Shown here: positions 26,249-35,785 of the stretch, piece after piece
How the letters are laid out: every line of letters starts with the position of its first letter
How positions within the stretch are numbered: the stretch's first letter is position 1
Assembly (NCBI RefSeq): GCF_047300855.1
Contig: NZ_CP170197.1
Location: forward strand, 62,001-126,000
Reading direction: 5' to 3'
Source: Sulfuriferula sp047300855
Lineage (GTDB): Bacteria > Pseudomonadota > Gammaproteobacteria > Burkholderiales > Sulfuriferulaceae
Length of the DNA: 64,000 bases
Notes under the pieces: model-generated
Databases searched by the model: none
What the model saw: only the letters and a program-made list of their open reading frames with translations
Told to the model about the DNA's origin: nothing
Position numbers and translations under genes: made by a program

Positions 26249-28354
26249 CTATGCATGTCGGGAAAATTCCGGGGCATCTGTCACGCTCCAGGGCGACTGT
26301 TTCAACCAGACCAGAAGTTCATCCCTGGGGATGGGATGGCTCATATTGAAGCCTTGTGCCGAGTCGCAGCCCAGGCGTTTGAGATCCTCCCAGACCTCAT
26401 TGTTTTCAACCCCTTCGGCAACCACGCTGAGTCCCAGGTTGTGTGCCAGTCCGATCAGTGAGCGCACGATGACTGCATCGTTGGCATTGGTTGTCATGTT
26501 CAGTACGAACGATTTATCGATTTTGAGCTTCGCCACCAGCAACTTCTGCAGGTAGGCCCTGGAAGAATATCCGGTGCCGAAATCATCAATGGATAGTGAG
26601 ACACCCATGCCGTGCAGACGATTGATGGCGTCAATGGCGAGTGCGGGATCAAGCATGATCGCAGTTTCGGTGATCTCCAGTTCCAGCCATTCTGCTTTTG
26701 CGCCGGTTTCCTTCAGGGCATTGGCAACAATTTCTGGAAACAGGGGATCCTGCAGGTTTATCGCAGAGATATTGACTGCTACGGTCAGATGGAACCCGAG
26801 TTGGTGCCAGTCGCAACAATTTCGCAAGGCGTCGCGTACTACCCACGTGGTAAGCGGCTTGATCAGCCCGGTGCTCTCCGCGAGGGGGATGAACCGGTCC
26901 GGAAACATGAGGCCATGCCGTGGATGACGCCAGCGCACCAGGGCCTCGACCCCACTCACCTGATGGCTATTGCAATCGATTTTGGGCTGATAAAACAACT
27001 CGAGCTGGTTGCTTTCTATGGCCTGCCGTAACTCGGACTGGAGGGCCAGTCGATCGATACTGAAGCTGTCATTCATTTCGCTGTACATGACATAACCGCT
27101 GTGGTTCCGTTTGGCGTTATACATGGCCGCATCCGCGCATTGCAACAGCGTGTCGATTTCATTGCCCTGTTCCGGATAGAGCGCTATCCCTACGCTCATG
27201 CTGATATCCAGACTGCGCCCTTCGAGCAGCAAGGGTTTTTGTACTATCGCAAGCATTTTCTGAGCAATGTCCACCGCCGCTTCCTTGCCAGCGATGCCCG
27301 GCAGTACAAGGGCAAATTCATCGCCACCCAAGCGCGCAGCAGTGTCGGTTTGTCGCAGTGTGCTGGTAATGCGCGAGGACACCGCCTGTAATACCATGTC
27401 GCCGCTATGGTGGCCCAAAGTATCGTTGATTTCCTTGAAGCGGTTCAGGTCCATCAACATCAGGGCGACGGAATGATGTTTCCGTTCTGCTGCGAGCATT
27501 GCCTGCCGAAGTCGATCGTATAGCAGCGTCCGGTTGGGCAGATGCGTGAGGGCATCATGTAACGCTTGATACGCCAGGCGTTCGTTGGCCGATTCCAGCT
27601 CTTTGGTGCGTTCGTCTACCCGTACTTCGAGTTCCTGGTTTAATCGCTGTATGTTTTCTTCAGTTGCCTTGCGTTCTTTGTAAAAGATATGCAGTTTTTC
27701 CGACATATCGTTCACGACGGTGATCAACTCGCGAAATTCGCGGCTGGCAGAATGCTTGACACGGGTGCCGAAATCGCCTGTCCCTATGCGATGTACAACA
27801 GCGGATAAATGAGTCAGAGGGCGCAAGCCCGCTTCCAGCAATCCCCACAGCAGAAAAGAAAGCAGCGCGATTTCAATGAGGGCAAGCCAAGCTTCGCGTT
27901 GCGCGTTTTCCCAGGTTTGCTCAATCACCTCGCCATGGGACACGATGGCGGTTACTTCTCCGTAACGAACGCCGCCAATGTCAATCGGAAAGCTGTCGGA
28001 CTCTATAGGCAGATCCAGGTAGGAGACAAACCAGCCTGGCGTTTTCGGAACCAGGGCAGTTGTACTCGGTTGTGCGTCTGCAATCGCATATCCGCGATCA
28101 TCCAGTACAGTAATACGGCGGAATTTTTTCTCGGAGTAGAGCAACTCCACGGTGCTGCGCACCGTGGCAAGATCGTTGGTAATCATGGCATTTGTCAAGG
28201 TCCGGGCGAGGGTGCGGCTGACCCACTGCCCCTGGTCTTGCTGGGTGGCGTGGGCATGTTCCCGGGCTTGCTGGGATAGCAGGAAAATGCGGGTGCCGGT
28301 ATGTACCAGAATGACAATGGTGACTGCCAGAAACAAACGCAGGCGCAGACTCAT
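26249..28354 (-). CDS. Membrane GGDEF-EAL protein with periplasmic sensor and HAMP
   Basis: A 701-residue protein: N-terminal helix (LFLAVTIVILVHTGTRIFLL), a periplasmic segment of about 120 residues, a second helix near 160-180, a HAMP-like linker, a coiled-coil stretch (about 225-260), GGDEF (343-347, intact) and EAL (470-472, with DDFGTGYSS). Both domains keep their signature motifs. It follows the PhnD-like gene by 36 bp, repeating the arrangement at 15126-18369. The likely role is turning a periplasmic ligand signal into a cyclic-di-GMP change; the direction of the net activity is unknown. Confidence 0.92.
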   Translation of the reverse strand: MSLRLRLFLAVTIVILVHTGTRIFLLSQQAREHAHATQQDQGQWVSRTLARTLTNAMITNDLATVRSTVELLYSEKKFRRITVLDDRGYAIADAQPSTTALVPKTPGWFVSYLDLPIESDSFPIDIGGVRYGEVTAIVSHGEVIEQTWENAQREAWLALIEIALLSFLLWGLLEAGLRPLTHLSAVVHRIGTGDFGTRVKHSASREFRELITVVNDMSEKLHIFYKERKATEENIQRLNQELEVRVDERTKELESANERLAYQALHDALTHLPNRTLLYDRLRQAMLAAERKHHSVALMLMDLNRFKEINDTLGHHSGDMVLQAVSSRITSTLRQTDTAARLGGDEFALVLPGIAGKEAAVDIAQKMLAIVQKPLLLEGRSLDISMSVGIALYPEQGNEIDTLLQCADAAMYNAKRNHSGYVMYSEMNDSFSIDRLALQSELRQAIESNQLELFYQPKIDCNSHQVSGVEALVRWRHPRHGLMFPDRFIPLAESTGLIKPLTTWVVRDALRNCCDWHQLGFHLTVAVNISAINLQDPLFPEIVANALKETGAKAEWLELEITETAIMLDPALAIDAINRLHGMGVSLSIDDFGTGYSSRAYLQKLLVAKLKIDKSFVLNMTTNANDAVIVRSLIGLAHNLGLSVVAEGVENNEVWEDLKRLGCDSAQGFNMSHPIPRDELLVWLKQSPWSVTDAPEFSRHA

Positions 28355-28390
28355 GAATATTGTTCCTGGGATACAACCGGTAAGGGGGAT

Positions 28391-29221
28391 TTAAAGTTCT
28401 TCCTGATAGAGACGCCGGGTTGCATCGTAGTCCGCATCTTTTACAGTCAGGAACCCCGGGATGCCGAGGGTTTTCAGCAAAGCGCGGCCTTTCGGATCGG
28501 TAGTCATGCCGACCAGCGTTTTCTGCACGGCTTCGGCATCCGGCTTGGGTACCCGTGGATGCGCCTGAACCGGAATATTGGGCCAGGGCTCGGATTCATA
28601 AAGTACCCTGAACCGAGTCTTGTTGTCCGCCTGGAATTGATCGGAAAACAGTTTGTTGAGGCTGGCGGCATCCGCCCGGCCGGTTTGAAGCAGTACGGCT
28701 GTGCCGCGCTGGTTGGCGCCAAAAACCTGATTGACCGTCACATGGGCCTGTTTCAAGGCTGATACCGTAACCTGATAGGCGACAAAAGCATCTCGGGACG
28801 GGAAAGCGACGGTTTTGCCCTCCAGACCCGCCAGCGTTTGGATGGAGGAGTTCGCATCTACCACAATCTGTCCCACGAGAGGGTGGCCGCCCCATTGGGC
28901 CAGAGGTATGTAATGCGCCTGCGCATAACGGGGATCAAAATTATGATTACTATACAGAAAATCGAATTCGCCTCGTGCCGTCATGGCATCTGTCTCCTGC
29001 ACGGTCGTCCCCATTTTGAGCTTGAAAGCGATACCGGTTTTAGTCTGCAGATACTGAAGGATCGGATTCCATAGGGCTGCTGTTGCCGCGGGTGGCTGCT
29101 GATTCAGTACGCCGAAGCTATATTCCTTCCCCGCCCATGATGGCCCCGCACTGCCTGTCAATAACACAGCGAGCAACGCATTCAGCTTCGCATACCGCCA
29201 GATCATCGTGCTGATAGTCAA
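28391..29221 (-). CDS. PhnD-like periplasmic substrate-binding protein
   Basis: About 276 residues, with a signal peptide (LNALLAVLLTGSAGPSWAG) followed by YSFGVLNQQPPAATAALWNP, the opening of the phosphate/phosphonate-binding family. FGANQRGTAVLLQTGRADAA and KALLKTLGIPGF-like segments (ALLKTLGIPGF) fit the second lobe. The start is uncertain: TTG 29221 has GAGGGGG 8 nt upstream; ATG 29206 and GTG 29254 are in frame. No ABC permease or ATPase is adjacent; the GGDEF-EAL gene follows by 36 bp, so a sensing role is inferred. Confidence 0.85.
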   Translation of the reverse strand: MTISTMIWRYAKLNALLAVLLTGSAGPSWAGKEYSFGVLNQQPPAATAALWNPILQYLQTKTGIAFKLKMGTTVQETDAMTARGEFDFLYSNHNFDPRYAQAHYIPLAQWGGHPLVGQIVVDANSSIQTLAGLEGKTVAFPSRDAFVAYQVTVSALKQAHVTVNQVFGANQRGTAVLLQTGRADAASLNKLFSDQFQADNKTRFRVLYESEPWPNIPVQAHPRVPKPDAEAVQKTLVGMTTDPKGRALLKTLGIPGFLTVKDADYDATRRLYQEEL

Positions 29222-29484
29222 GATAGCCCCCTCTTTCGGCGTTATCAGTGGCACCGCAGCTGTCGGTTAAGCAGGCGAACAGCAAGGGCCTTATTAACCC
29301 GAAACGTCGTCAATACCAACTCACCCCGTGAATTGCCGGTGGAACAGGCTGTGATGAGAATGGCGTGTGTTCAGATAACGGCAAGTCTGCTGTTTTCTTG
29401 ATCTTGCATCCTGCGCCAGTAGGTATACACCTCATCCCGCAGCATTGTGCAATAATCGGCTCATCGGTGGCCATCGATTCCAGA

Positions 29485-29516
29485 CCGGGGAAATGCACTG
29501 GAGGCCCCGGGTTTTT
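29485..29516 (+). terminator. Terminator-like hairpin in front of the rhodanese gene
   Basis: CCGGGG (29485-29490) pairs with CCCCGG (29505-29510) and is followed by GTTTTTG. It lies 28 bp before the rhodanese ATG and 300 bp or so from any upstream plus-strand gene, so it is either a terminator of an unseen transcript or an attenuator in the rhodanese leader. The rest of 29222-29484 shows no gene. Confidence 0.5.
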
Positions 29517-29543
29517 GTGTCTCAGTCTACGGAGCCTGCCAGC

Positions 29544-29930
29544 ATGCAACCTCTCAGCCCGAAAGAAGCACATGCTTTCCTGCAAACCCATCCGGATGCG
29601 GTATTCATCGACGTGCGTTCGGAAATGGAGTTCCTGTTCATCGGCCACCCGAAAGATAGCATCCATATTGCCTGGAACGAATTTCCGGACTGGGATGTGA
29701 ATCCGCACTTTCTCGCCCAGGTGCGGCGTGCGACTTCGGTCGACCGCCCACTGGTACTGATCTGTCGCAGCGGCAACCGTTCCGCTGAAGCCGGGCAGTT
29801 TCTCGAGCAGCATGGCTACACTGAAGTTTACAATGTGCTGCACGGTTTTGAAGGCCCGCTCGACGATCATCATCACCGCGGCAGCCTCTCCGGCTGGCGC
29901 TTCGAGGGCCTGCCCTGGGAGCAGTGCTGA
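29544..29930 (+). CDS. Single-domain rhodanese-like protein
   Basis: A 128-residue cytoplasmic sulfurtransferase domain. VFIDVRSEMEFLFIGHP is the conserved N-terminal half and Cys74 in the active loop CRSGNRS is present, so it should be able to carry persulfide sulfur. ATG 29544 is chosen for ACGGAG 9 nt upstream and for family length; the frame is open further upstream. It is transcribed alone towards mgtA, separated from it by a 384-bp leader region. Specific sulfur donor and acceptor are unknown. Confidence 0.9.
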   Translation: MQPLSPKEAHAFLQTHPDAVFIDVRSEMEFLFIGHPKDSIHIAWNEFPDWDVNPHFLAQVRRATSVDRPLVLICRSGNRSAEAGQFLEQHGYTEVYNVLHGFEGPLDDHHHRGSLSGWRFEGLPWEQC

Positions 29931-30033
29931 CCGGCAAAAAAAGTCACTTTCCAAGCCCACCATGTTGGGCTACCATGCGCGCTGTTATTTAAAGCGGAGA
30001 TGCTTTGTGGGTACTAGTTCAGGTGACAGTTGT

Positions 30034-30143
30034 CGCCAGTGCATAACTGGCGATCGCCCGGTTAGATAACCCGCAGAACCGCTTCTGCCGCTATCTCGCC
30101 GAGCGCGAGAAGCGGTGTCAAACACCGGTCAACCCCTGACCGG
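30034..30143 (+). other. Three consecutive hairpins in the leader of the MgtA-type ATPase gene
   Basis: Perfect stems at 30034-30052 (CGCCAGT/ACTGGCG), 30078-30116 (ACCGCTTCT/AGAAGCGGT) and 30125-30143 (CCGGTCA/TGACCGG, loop ACCCC) follow one another in the 384-bp gene-free stretch 29931-30314. This suggests a structured 5' leader that might sense Mg or control transcription. The GGGGAGUAG core of the yybP-ykoY family was not found, and no known riboswitch class was recognised. Confidence 0.5.
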
Positions 30144-30314
30144 CCCCCTTGCATCACTTCGCACCGACCCTTTGCGTGGCCATACTTCATGTTGGCGCAT
30201 GGCTGCGAACTCGCCTCATCGTTCTCCTTTGGAATGCAATGCCCACGGTAAGCTGCGAGACAGCCTGCTGCGACATAATGCGCTAATTCAAATTTGTCGT
30301 TTGAATGGAAAAAA

Positions 30315-33080
30315 ATGAATTTCAATATTCTGAAAGAGGTTTTTGCCGGCTTCATTCGCAGCCGCGCCATGGGCCGTCACTTCCGGCGGCTGGCGCTGCT
30401 CGATGCGCTCACCGGCACGGGTGTCAGCAAAGAAGTGCCACCATCGCTGGCACAGACCCTGACTGGCGCCGCCAAAAGCGACGTCGATGCGTTGCTGAAC
30501 AGCCTTGGCTCGCATGCCGACGGCCTGAGCGAAAACGAGGCCGAGACTATCCGCGAGCGCGTCGGCGCCAATGAGGTTGAGCACGAAAAACCCATGCCGT
30601 GGTGGCTGCATCTATGGCACAGCTATCGCAATCCGTTCAATCTGCTGCTCACCATTCTCGCACTGGTGTCCTACCTGACCGGGGACATGAAGGCGACTAT
30701 CGTCATTTCGACCATGGTGGTGCTGTCCACGCTGTTGCGCTTCTGGCAGGAGTCCAAATCCAACAAGGCGGCGGACAAACTGAAGGCGATGGTGAGCAAC
30801 ACGGCCACCGTGATGCGCCGTGATCCGGCCGAAGAGGCTGCCGAGGACGCACGCAAATACTTCAACGCAGTCCTGCATCCGAAAGGCCCGCGCAAAGTTG
30901 AAGTACCGATCAGGCAACTGGTGCCGGGGGATCTGGTGGTGCTGTCGGCGGGCGACATGATCCCTGCGGACCTGCGCGTGCTGACTGCCAAAGACCTGTT
31001 CCTGGCGCAGTCGGCAATGACCGGTGAATCGCTGCCGGTGGAGAAGTACGCCAACCCACGCAACCCGGAGGCCACCAACCCGCTGGAACTGGACAATATC
31101 CTGTTCATGGGCACCAACGTGGTGAGTGGTTCGGCAACGGCTATTGTTGTCACTACCGGCAGCCAAACTTATTTCGGGGCGCTGGCCCAGCGCGTGACCA
31201 CCACCGACCGCGCGCCGACCGCCTTCCAGGCCGGGGTGAACAAAGTCAGCTGGCTGCTGATCCGCTTCATGTTCGTGATGACGCCGTTGGTGCTGTTCAT
31301 TAACGGCTTCACCAAGGGCGACTGGGTCGAGGCGTTCCTGTTCGCGTTGTCGGTTGCGGTGGGCCTGACTCCGGAAATGCTGCCGATGATCGTCACTGCC
31401 ACCCTGGCCAAGGGCGCAGTGGTGCTGTCGCGCAAGAAAGTCATCGTCAAACGGCTGGACGCGATCCAGAACTTTGGCGCGATGGACGTGCTGTGCACCG
31501 ACAAGACCGGCACCCTGACCCAGGACAAAATTTTCCTGGCTCGTCACACTGACGTGTTCGGCGAGGTGTCGGATCAGGTGCTGGAGTACGCCTATCTCAA
31601 TAGCTACTACCAGACCGGCCTGAAAAACCTGCTCGACGTAGCGGTGCTGGAACACGCCGAAGTGCATCGTGAACTCAACGTCGCAAAGCACTACCGCAAG
31701 GTGGACGAAATCCCTTTCGATTTTCAGCGCCGGCGCATGTCCGTCGTGGTGTCAGAACGCGATGATCACCACGAACTGATCTGCAAAGGGGCGGTGGAGG
31801 AGATCCTCGGTGTGTGCAACCGGGTGCAGCATGGCGATGCGATCGAGCCGCTCTCGGCTGAACTGCTGGCGCAGGTGAATAGCCTGACTGCCGCCCTCAA
31901 TGAAGAGGGCCTGCGCGTGGTGGCGGTCGCGATGAAAGAAACCCCTCCCACCCAGAACGTTTACAGCGTAGCGGACGAATCCGGCCTGGTCCTGGTTGGC
32001 TATATCGCCTTCCTCGACCCGCCCAAGGAATCCACCGCCCCTGCACTCAAGGCGCTGCAGGCACACGGTGTCGCCGTGAAAGTCCTGACTGGGGACAACG
32101 AGCGCGTCACTGCCAAAATCTGCCGTGAAGTCGGCTTGCCGACGCAAGGCGTGATACTGGGCAATACGATCGAGGCAATCAGCGATGCCGAGCTGGCGCT
32201 CGTGGTCGAACAGCACAACGTGTTCGCCAAGCTCTCGCCTGCGCACAAGGAGCGCATCGTGCGCGCGCTCAAAGCCAATGGTCATGTGGTGGGTTTCATG
32301 GGCGACGGCATCAACGACGCGCCCGCCTTGCGTGCCGCCGACATCGGCATTTCGGTGGATACCGCCGTGGACATCGCCAAGGAGGCTGCCGACATTATCC
32401 TGCTGGAAAAGAGCCTGATGGTGCTGGAAGAAGGCGTGATCGAAGGCCGCAAGACCTTCGCCAATATGCTCAAGTACATCAAGATGACTGCCAGCTCGAA
32501 CTTCGGCAACATGTTCTCGGTGCTGGTGGCGAGCGCCTTCCTGCCGTTCCTGCCAATGCTGCCGCTGCATCTGCTGGTGCTGAACCTGCTCTACGATATC
32601 TCGCAGACCGCCATACCCTTCGACAACGTCGACGAGGAGCAGGTCAGGCTGCCGCAACGCTGGAATCCGGAGCATATCAGCCGCTTCATGGTGTTTTTCG
32701 GGCCGGTCAGTTCCATTTTCGACATCGCTACCTATGCCCTGATGTGGTTCATTTTTGGTGCCAACACGGTAGCGCATCAGACCCTGTTCCAGTCGGGCTG
32801 GTTCATCGAGAGTCTGCTGTCGCAGACGGTGATCGTGTATATGCTGCGCACCCAGAAAATCCCGTTCATCCAGAGCCGCATCGGCTGGCCGCTGCTGGCA
32901 ACGACGATGGCTGTGATGATGGTCGGGGTGCTGTTGCCGATGGGGCCGTTCGCGCATTACTTCAGGCTGCAAGCGCTGCCGCTAGCCTACTTTCCGTTCC
33001 TGGTCGCCATCCTGTTCGCCTACGTGTTGCTGATTCAGGCAATGAAGCGGTTCTATACGCGCCGCTACGGCTGGCAGTAA
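30315..33080 (+). CDS. mgtA: MgtA-type magnesium-translocating P-type ATPase
   Basis: A 921-residue P3B-type ATPase from ATG 30315 (TTG 30294 is also in frame). It has the cytoplasmic N-terminus, actuator motif MTGESLPVEK, phosphorylation site Asp396 in DKTGTLT, the nucleotide-binding region (KGAVEEILGVCNR), hinge GDGINDAPALRAADIG and about ten membrane helices. This family imports Mg2+ (MgtA/MgtB). The ribosome-binding site is weak. Long structured leader upstream may regulate it. The gene converges on metF with 15 bp between stops. Confidence 0.93.
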   Translation: MNFNILKEVFAGFIRSRAMGRHFRRLALLDALTGTGVSKEVPPSLAQTLTGAAKSDVDALLNSLGSHADGLSENEAETIRERVGANEVEHEKPMPWWLHLWHSYRNPFNLLLTILALVSYLTGDMKATIVISTMVVLSTLLRFWQESKSNKAADKLKAMVSNTATVMRRDPAEEAAEDARKYFNAVLHPKGPRKVEVPIRQLVPGDLVVLSAGDMIPADLRVLTAKDLFLAQSAMTGESLPVEKYANPRNPEATNPLELDNILFMGTNVVSGSATAIVVTTGSQTYFGALAQRVTTTDRAPTAFQAGVNKVSWLLIRFMFVMTPLVLFINGFTKGDWVEAFLFALSVAVGLTPEMLPMIVTATLAKGAVVLSRKKVIVKRLDAIQNFGAMDVLCTDKTGTLTQDKIFLARHTDVFGEVSDQVLEYAYLNSYYQTGLKNLLDVAVLEHAEVHRELNVAKHYRKVDEIPFDFQRRRMSVVVSERDDHHELICKGAVEEILGVCNRVQHGDAIEPLSAELLAQVNSLTAALNEEGLRVVAVAMKETPPTQNVYSVADESGLVLVGYIAFLDPPKESTAPALKALQAHGVAVKVLTGDNERVTAKICREVGLPTQGVILGNTIEAISDAELALVVEQHNVFAKLSPAHKERIVRALKANGHVVGFMGDGINDAPALRAADIGISVDTAVDIAKEAADIILLEKSLMVLEEGVIEGRKTFANMLKYIKMTASSNFGNMFSVLVASAFLPFLPMLPLHLLVLNLLYDISQTAIPFDNVDEEQVRLPQRWNPEHISRFMVFFGPVSSIFDIATYALMWFIFGANTVAHQTLFQSGWFIESLLSQTVIVYMLRTQKIPFIQSRIGWPLLATTMAVMMVGVLLPMGPFAHYFRLQALPLAYFPFLVAILFAYVLLIQAMKRFYTRRYGWQ

Positions 33081-33095
33081 GCAAGGGCTTGCCGG

Positions 33096-33926
33096 CTATA
33101 ACCCCAGCCGCTGCCAGATGGTCGTGGTGAGCGTTGCCTGGTTCATGGTGTAGAAGTGTAAGCCGGGAGCGCCCGCCTTGAGCAGGCGCTCGCACAAATC
33201 GGTCACCATATCCAGACCGAAGGCGCGGATGGATTCGATGTCGTCGCTGTAGCCTTCCAGCTGCTTGCGCATCCAGCGCGGAATTTCTGCGCCGCAAGCG
33301 TCGGAGAAGCGCGCCAGCTGCGAGAAATTACCGATCGGCATGATGCCTGGCACGATGGGAAGGGTGATTCCCAGTGCGGCGCATTCGTCGACGAAATTGA
33401 AATACGCGTCGGCGTTGAAAAAATACTGGGTGATCGCGGAATTGGCGCCCGCGTCCACCTTGCGCTTGAAGTTGAGCAGATCGTCACGTGCGCTGCGGGC
33501 TTGCGGATGGTATTCCGGATACGCCGCCACTTCGATGTTGAACCAGTCGCCGGTTTCGCTGCGGATGAATTCCACCAGTTCGTTGGCGTAGCGAAACTCG
33601 CCGGTGCTGGCCATGCCCGAGGGCAGGTCGCCGCGCAGTGCCACAATGTGGCGGATACCATGAGTCTGGTATTGCTGCAGGATGGCGCGGATATTGTCAT
33701 GGGTGGAGCCGATACAGGACAGGTGCGGTGCGGCTGCATAGCCGGCGCGCTGGATGTCGAGCACGGTTTCCAGCGAATGGTCACGGGTGGAACCGCCGGC
33801 GCCGAACGTTACCGAGAAAAACTTGGGTTTCAGCAAGGCCAGCTGGTCGCGCGTGACGCGCAGCTTGTCCATGCCTTCCGGCGTTTTGGGCGGGAAAAAT
33901 TCAAAGCTGAAAGTGCGCTTGACCAT
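33096..33926 (-). CDS. metF: 5,10-methylenetetrahydrofolate reductase
   Basis: A 276-residue flavoprotein that makes 5-methyl-tetrahydrofolate for methionine synthase. Recognisable family segments are FSFEFFPPKTPEGMDKL at the N-terminus, FSVTFGAGGSTRD, HIVALRGDLP and NSAITQYFFNADAYF. Length is slightly short of E. coli MetF (296). It is downstream of ahcY and the holin-like gene on the same strand (gap 8 bp to the holin-like gene), which makes an ahcY-holin-metF operon likely and places it under the SAH riboswitch. Confidence 0.96.
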   Translation of the reverse strand: MVKRTFSFEFFPPKTPEGMDKLRVTRDQLALLKPKFFSVTFGAGGSTRDHSLETVLDIQRAGYAAAPHLSCIGSTHDNIRAILQQYQTHGIRHIVALRGDLPSGMASTGEFRYANELVEFIRSETGDWFNIEVAAYPEYHPQARSARDDLLNFKRKVDAGANSAITQYFFNADAYFNFVDECAALGITLPIVPGIMPIGNFSQLARFSDACGAEIPRWMRKQLEGYSDDIESIRAFGLDMVTDLCERLLKAGAPGLHFYTMNQATLTTTIWQRLGL

Positions 33927-33934
33927 ATTCAGGT

Positions 33935-34282
33935 TTAATCCTTATTGCCGGGTATGAAAGCCGAGAGCACCCAGGCAATCACGCCATAGAGAATGGCGCC
34001 GACAAATGCAGCGCCGAAGTTGGTGACATGAAAGCCCGGCAGCAAACTGCCGGCCAGCCAGAACAGCAGGCCGTTCAGCACAAAATAAAACAGGCCCAGC
34101 GTCAGCAGCGTAATCGGCAGGGTCAAAATGGTCAGCACCGGGCGCACCACGCTGTTGATCAAACCCAGTACCAACGCGGCCACCAGGGCCCAGCCAAAAC
34201 TCTCCACCTGGATGGCCGGCAGCAGGTACGCGACAGCCAGCAAAGCCACGGCATTCAATAACCACAGTAACAATAGACGCAT
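33935..34282 (-). CDS. Phage holin-4-superfamily (YvlD-like) membrane protein
   Basis: A 115-residue protein with four hydrophobic helices. LINSVVRPVLTILTLPITLLTLGL is interrupted here only for length; the NxxxRPxLxxLTLPI pattern between residues 42 and 59 is diagnostic for the family, which is not phage-restricted and has no settled role. It lies between ahcY (47 bp upstream) and metF (8 bp downstream), as commonly seen in betaproteobacterial ahcY-metF operons. Function in methyl metabolism has not been shown. Confidence 0.9.
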   Translation of the reverse strand: MRLLLLWLLNAVALLAVAYLLPAIQVESFGWALVAALVLGLINSVVRPVLTILTLPITLLTLGLFYFVLNGLLFWLAGSLLPGFHVTNFGAAFVGAILYGVIAWVLSAFIPGNKD

Positions 34283-34329
34283 TGTCGTGCTCCGGTTCGT
34301 AAAGTGTTTGCCGTCGCCTTTGATCCGGC

Positions 34330-35748
34330 TTAATAGCGGTAATGCGCTGCCTTGTACGGACCGTTCTTGTCCACGCCGATATAGGCAGCCTGCTTCTCGG
34401 TCAGTTCAGTCAACTGCACATTCAGCGTTTTCAGCTGCAGGCGCGCCACTTTTTCGTCCAGATGCTTGGGCAGCGTGTACACGCCTACCGGATAGTCGGC
34501 GGTACGGGTGAACAGCTCGATCTGGGCGATGGTCTGGTTGGCGAAGGACGAACTCATCACGTAGGACGGATGGCCGGTGGCGCAGCCCAGATTCACCAGG
34601 CGGCCTTTGGCCAGCAGAATGATGCGTTTGCCGTCCGGGAAAATCACGTGATCCACCTGCGGCTTGATTTCTTCCCACTGGTATTTTTCGATGCCGGCGA
34701 CGTCGATCTCGTTATCGAAGTGGCCGATATTGCAGACGATGGCCTGGTTTTTCATTTTCACCATGTGGTCATGGGTAATGACATTGTAGTTGCCGGTGGC
34801 GGTGACGAAGATGTCGGCCTTGTCCACGGCGTAGTCCATGGTCACCACGCGATAGCCTTCCATGGCTGCCTGCAGGGCACAAATCGGGTCGATCTCGGTC
34901 ACCCAGACCTGCGCGGACAAAGCCCGTAGCGCCTGCGCCGAGCCTTTGCCGACGTCGCCGTAGCCTGCGACCACGGCGACCTTGCCGGCAATCATCACGT
35001 CAGTGGCGCGCTTGATGCCGTCCACCAGCGATTCGCGGCAGCCATAGAGGTTGTCGAACTTGGATTTGGTGACCGAATCGTTGACGTTGAAAGCCGGGAA
35101 TTTCAGCTCGCCACGTTCAAACATCTGGTACAGACGATGCACGCCGGTGGTGGTTTCCTCGGTCACGCCCTTGATTTGCGCGAGGCGCGTGGAATACCAC
35201 GTGGCATCGATCGCCAGCTTGGCCTTGATTGCTGCGAACAGCACACGTTCTTCTTCGCTGCCCGGCCTGGACAGCACGCCGATGTCGGATTCGGCACGGG
35301 TGCCCAGATGCAGCAGCATGGTGGCATCGCCGCCGTCATCCAGGATCATGTTGGAATAGCCGCCGTCCGCCCATTCAAAAATGCGGTGGGTGTAGTCCCA
35401 GTAGTCGGTCAGCGATTCGCCCTTGACCGCAAACACCGGCGTGCCGGTCGCGGCAATCGCCGCCGCGGCATGGTCCTGCGTGGAGAAAATATTGCACGAT
35501 GCCCAGCGCACTTCGGCACCCAGCGCCTGCAGGGTTTCGATCAGCACTGCGGTCTGGATGGTCATATGCAGCGAGCCGGTGATGCGCGCGCCCTTGAGCG
35601 GCTGGCTGGCGGCGAATTCCTCGCGGATCGCCATCAGGCCGGGCATTTCGATTTCGGCGATGTTGATTTCCTTGCGTCCCCAGTCGGCCAGCGACAGGTC
35701 GGCAATAATGTAATCGGGGGTAGTACTGGAATGGGTGACGGCGTTCAT
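34330..35748 (-). CDS. ahcY: S-adenosylhomocysteine hydrolase
   Basis: A 472-residue enzyme splitting SAH into adenosine and homocysteine. Visible are the substrate-binding GSLHMTIQTAVLIE and the segment SASCNIFSTQDHAAAA-like (WASCNIFSTQDHAAAA), the NAD fold GYGDVGKGSAQAL and the C-terminal GPYKAAHYRY, where the Lys-Tyr pair contacts NAD of the partner subunit. ATG 35748 is preceded by AAAGGAGGG; the longer frame upstream covers a riboswitch and is not coding. Expression is probably switched on by SAH. It leads an operon with the holin-like gene and metF. Confidence 0.97.
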   Translation of the reverse strand: MNAVTHSSTTPDYIIADLSLADWGRKEINIAEIEMPGLMAIREEFAASQPLKGARITGSLHMTIQTAVLIETLQALGAEVRWASCNIFSTQDHAAAAIAATGTPVFAVKGESLTDYWDYTHRIFEWADGGYSNMILDDGGDATMLLHLGTRAESDIGVLSRPGSEEERVLFAAIKAKLAIDATWYSTRLAQIKGVTEETTTGVHRLYQMFERGELKFPAFNVNDSVTKSKFDNLYGCRESLVDGIKRATDVMIAGKVAVVAGYGDVGKGSAQALRALSAQVWVTEIDPICALQAAMEGYRVVTMDYAVDKADIFVTATGNYNVITHDHMVKMKNQAIVCNIGHFDNEIDVAGIEKYQWEEIKPQVDHVIFPDGKRIILLAKGRLVNLGCATGHPSYVMSSSFANQTIAQIELFTRTADYPVGVYTLPKHLDEKVARLQLKTLNVQLTELTEKQAAYIGVDKNGPYKAAHYRY

Positions 35749-35785
35749 CACGCCCTCCTTTCTGTAATAAAGACCAAAAAAGCAA

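Noticed and set aside
29962..30069. Leader peptide (36 codons) upstream of mgtA
   Set aside because: No ribosome-binding site, and not proline- or aspartate-rich like known Mg leader peptides.
29931..30314. yybP-ykoY manganese riboswitch in front of mgtA
   Set aside because: The conserved GGGGAGTAG core is absent; only unclassified stems are present.
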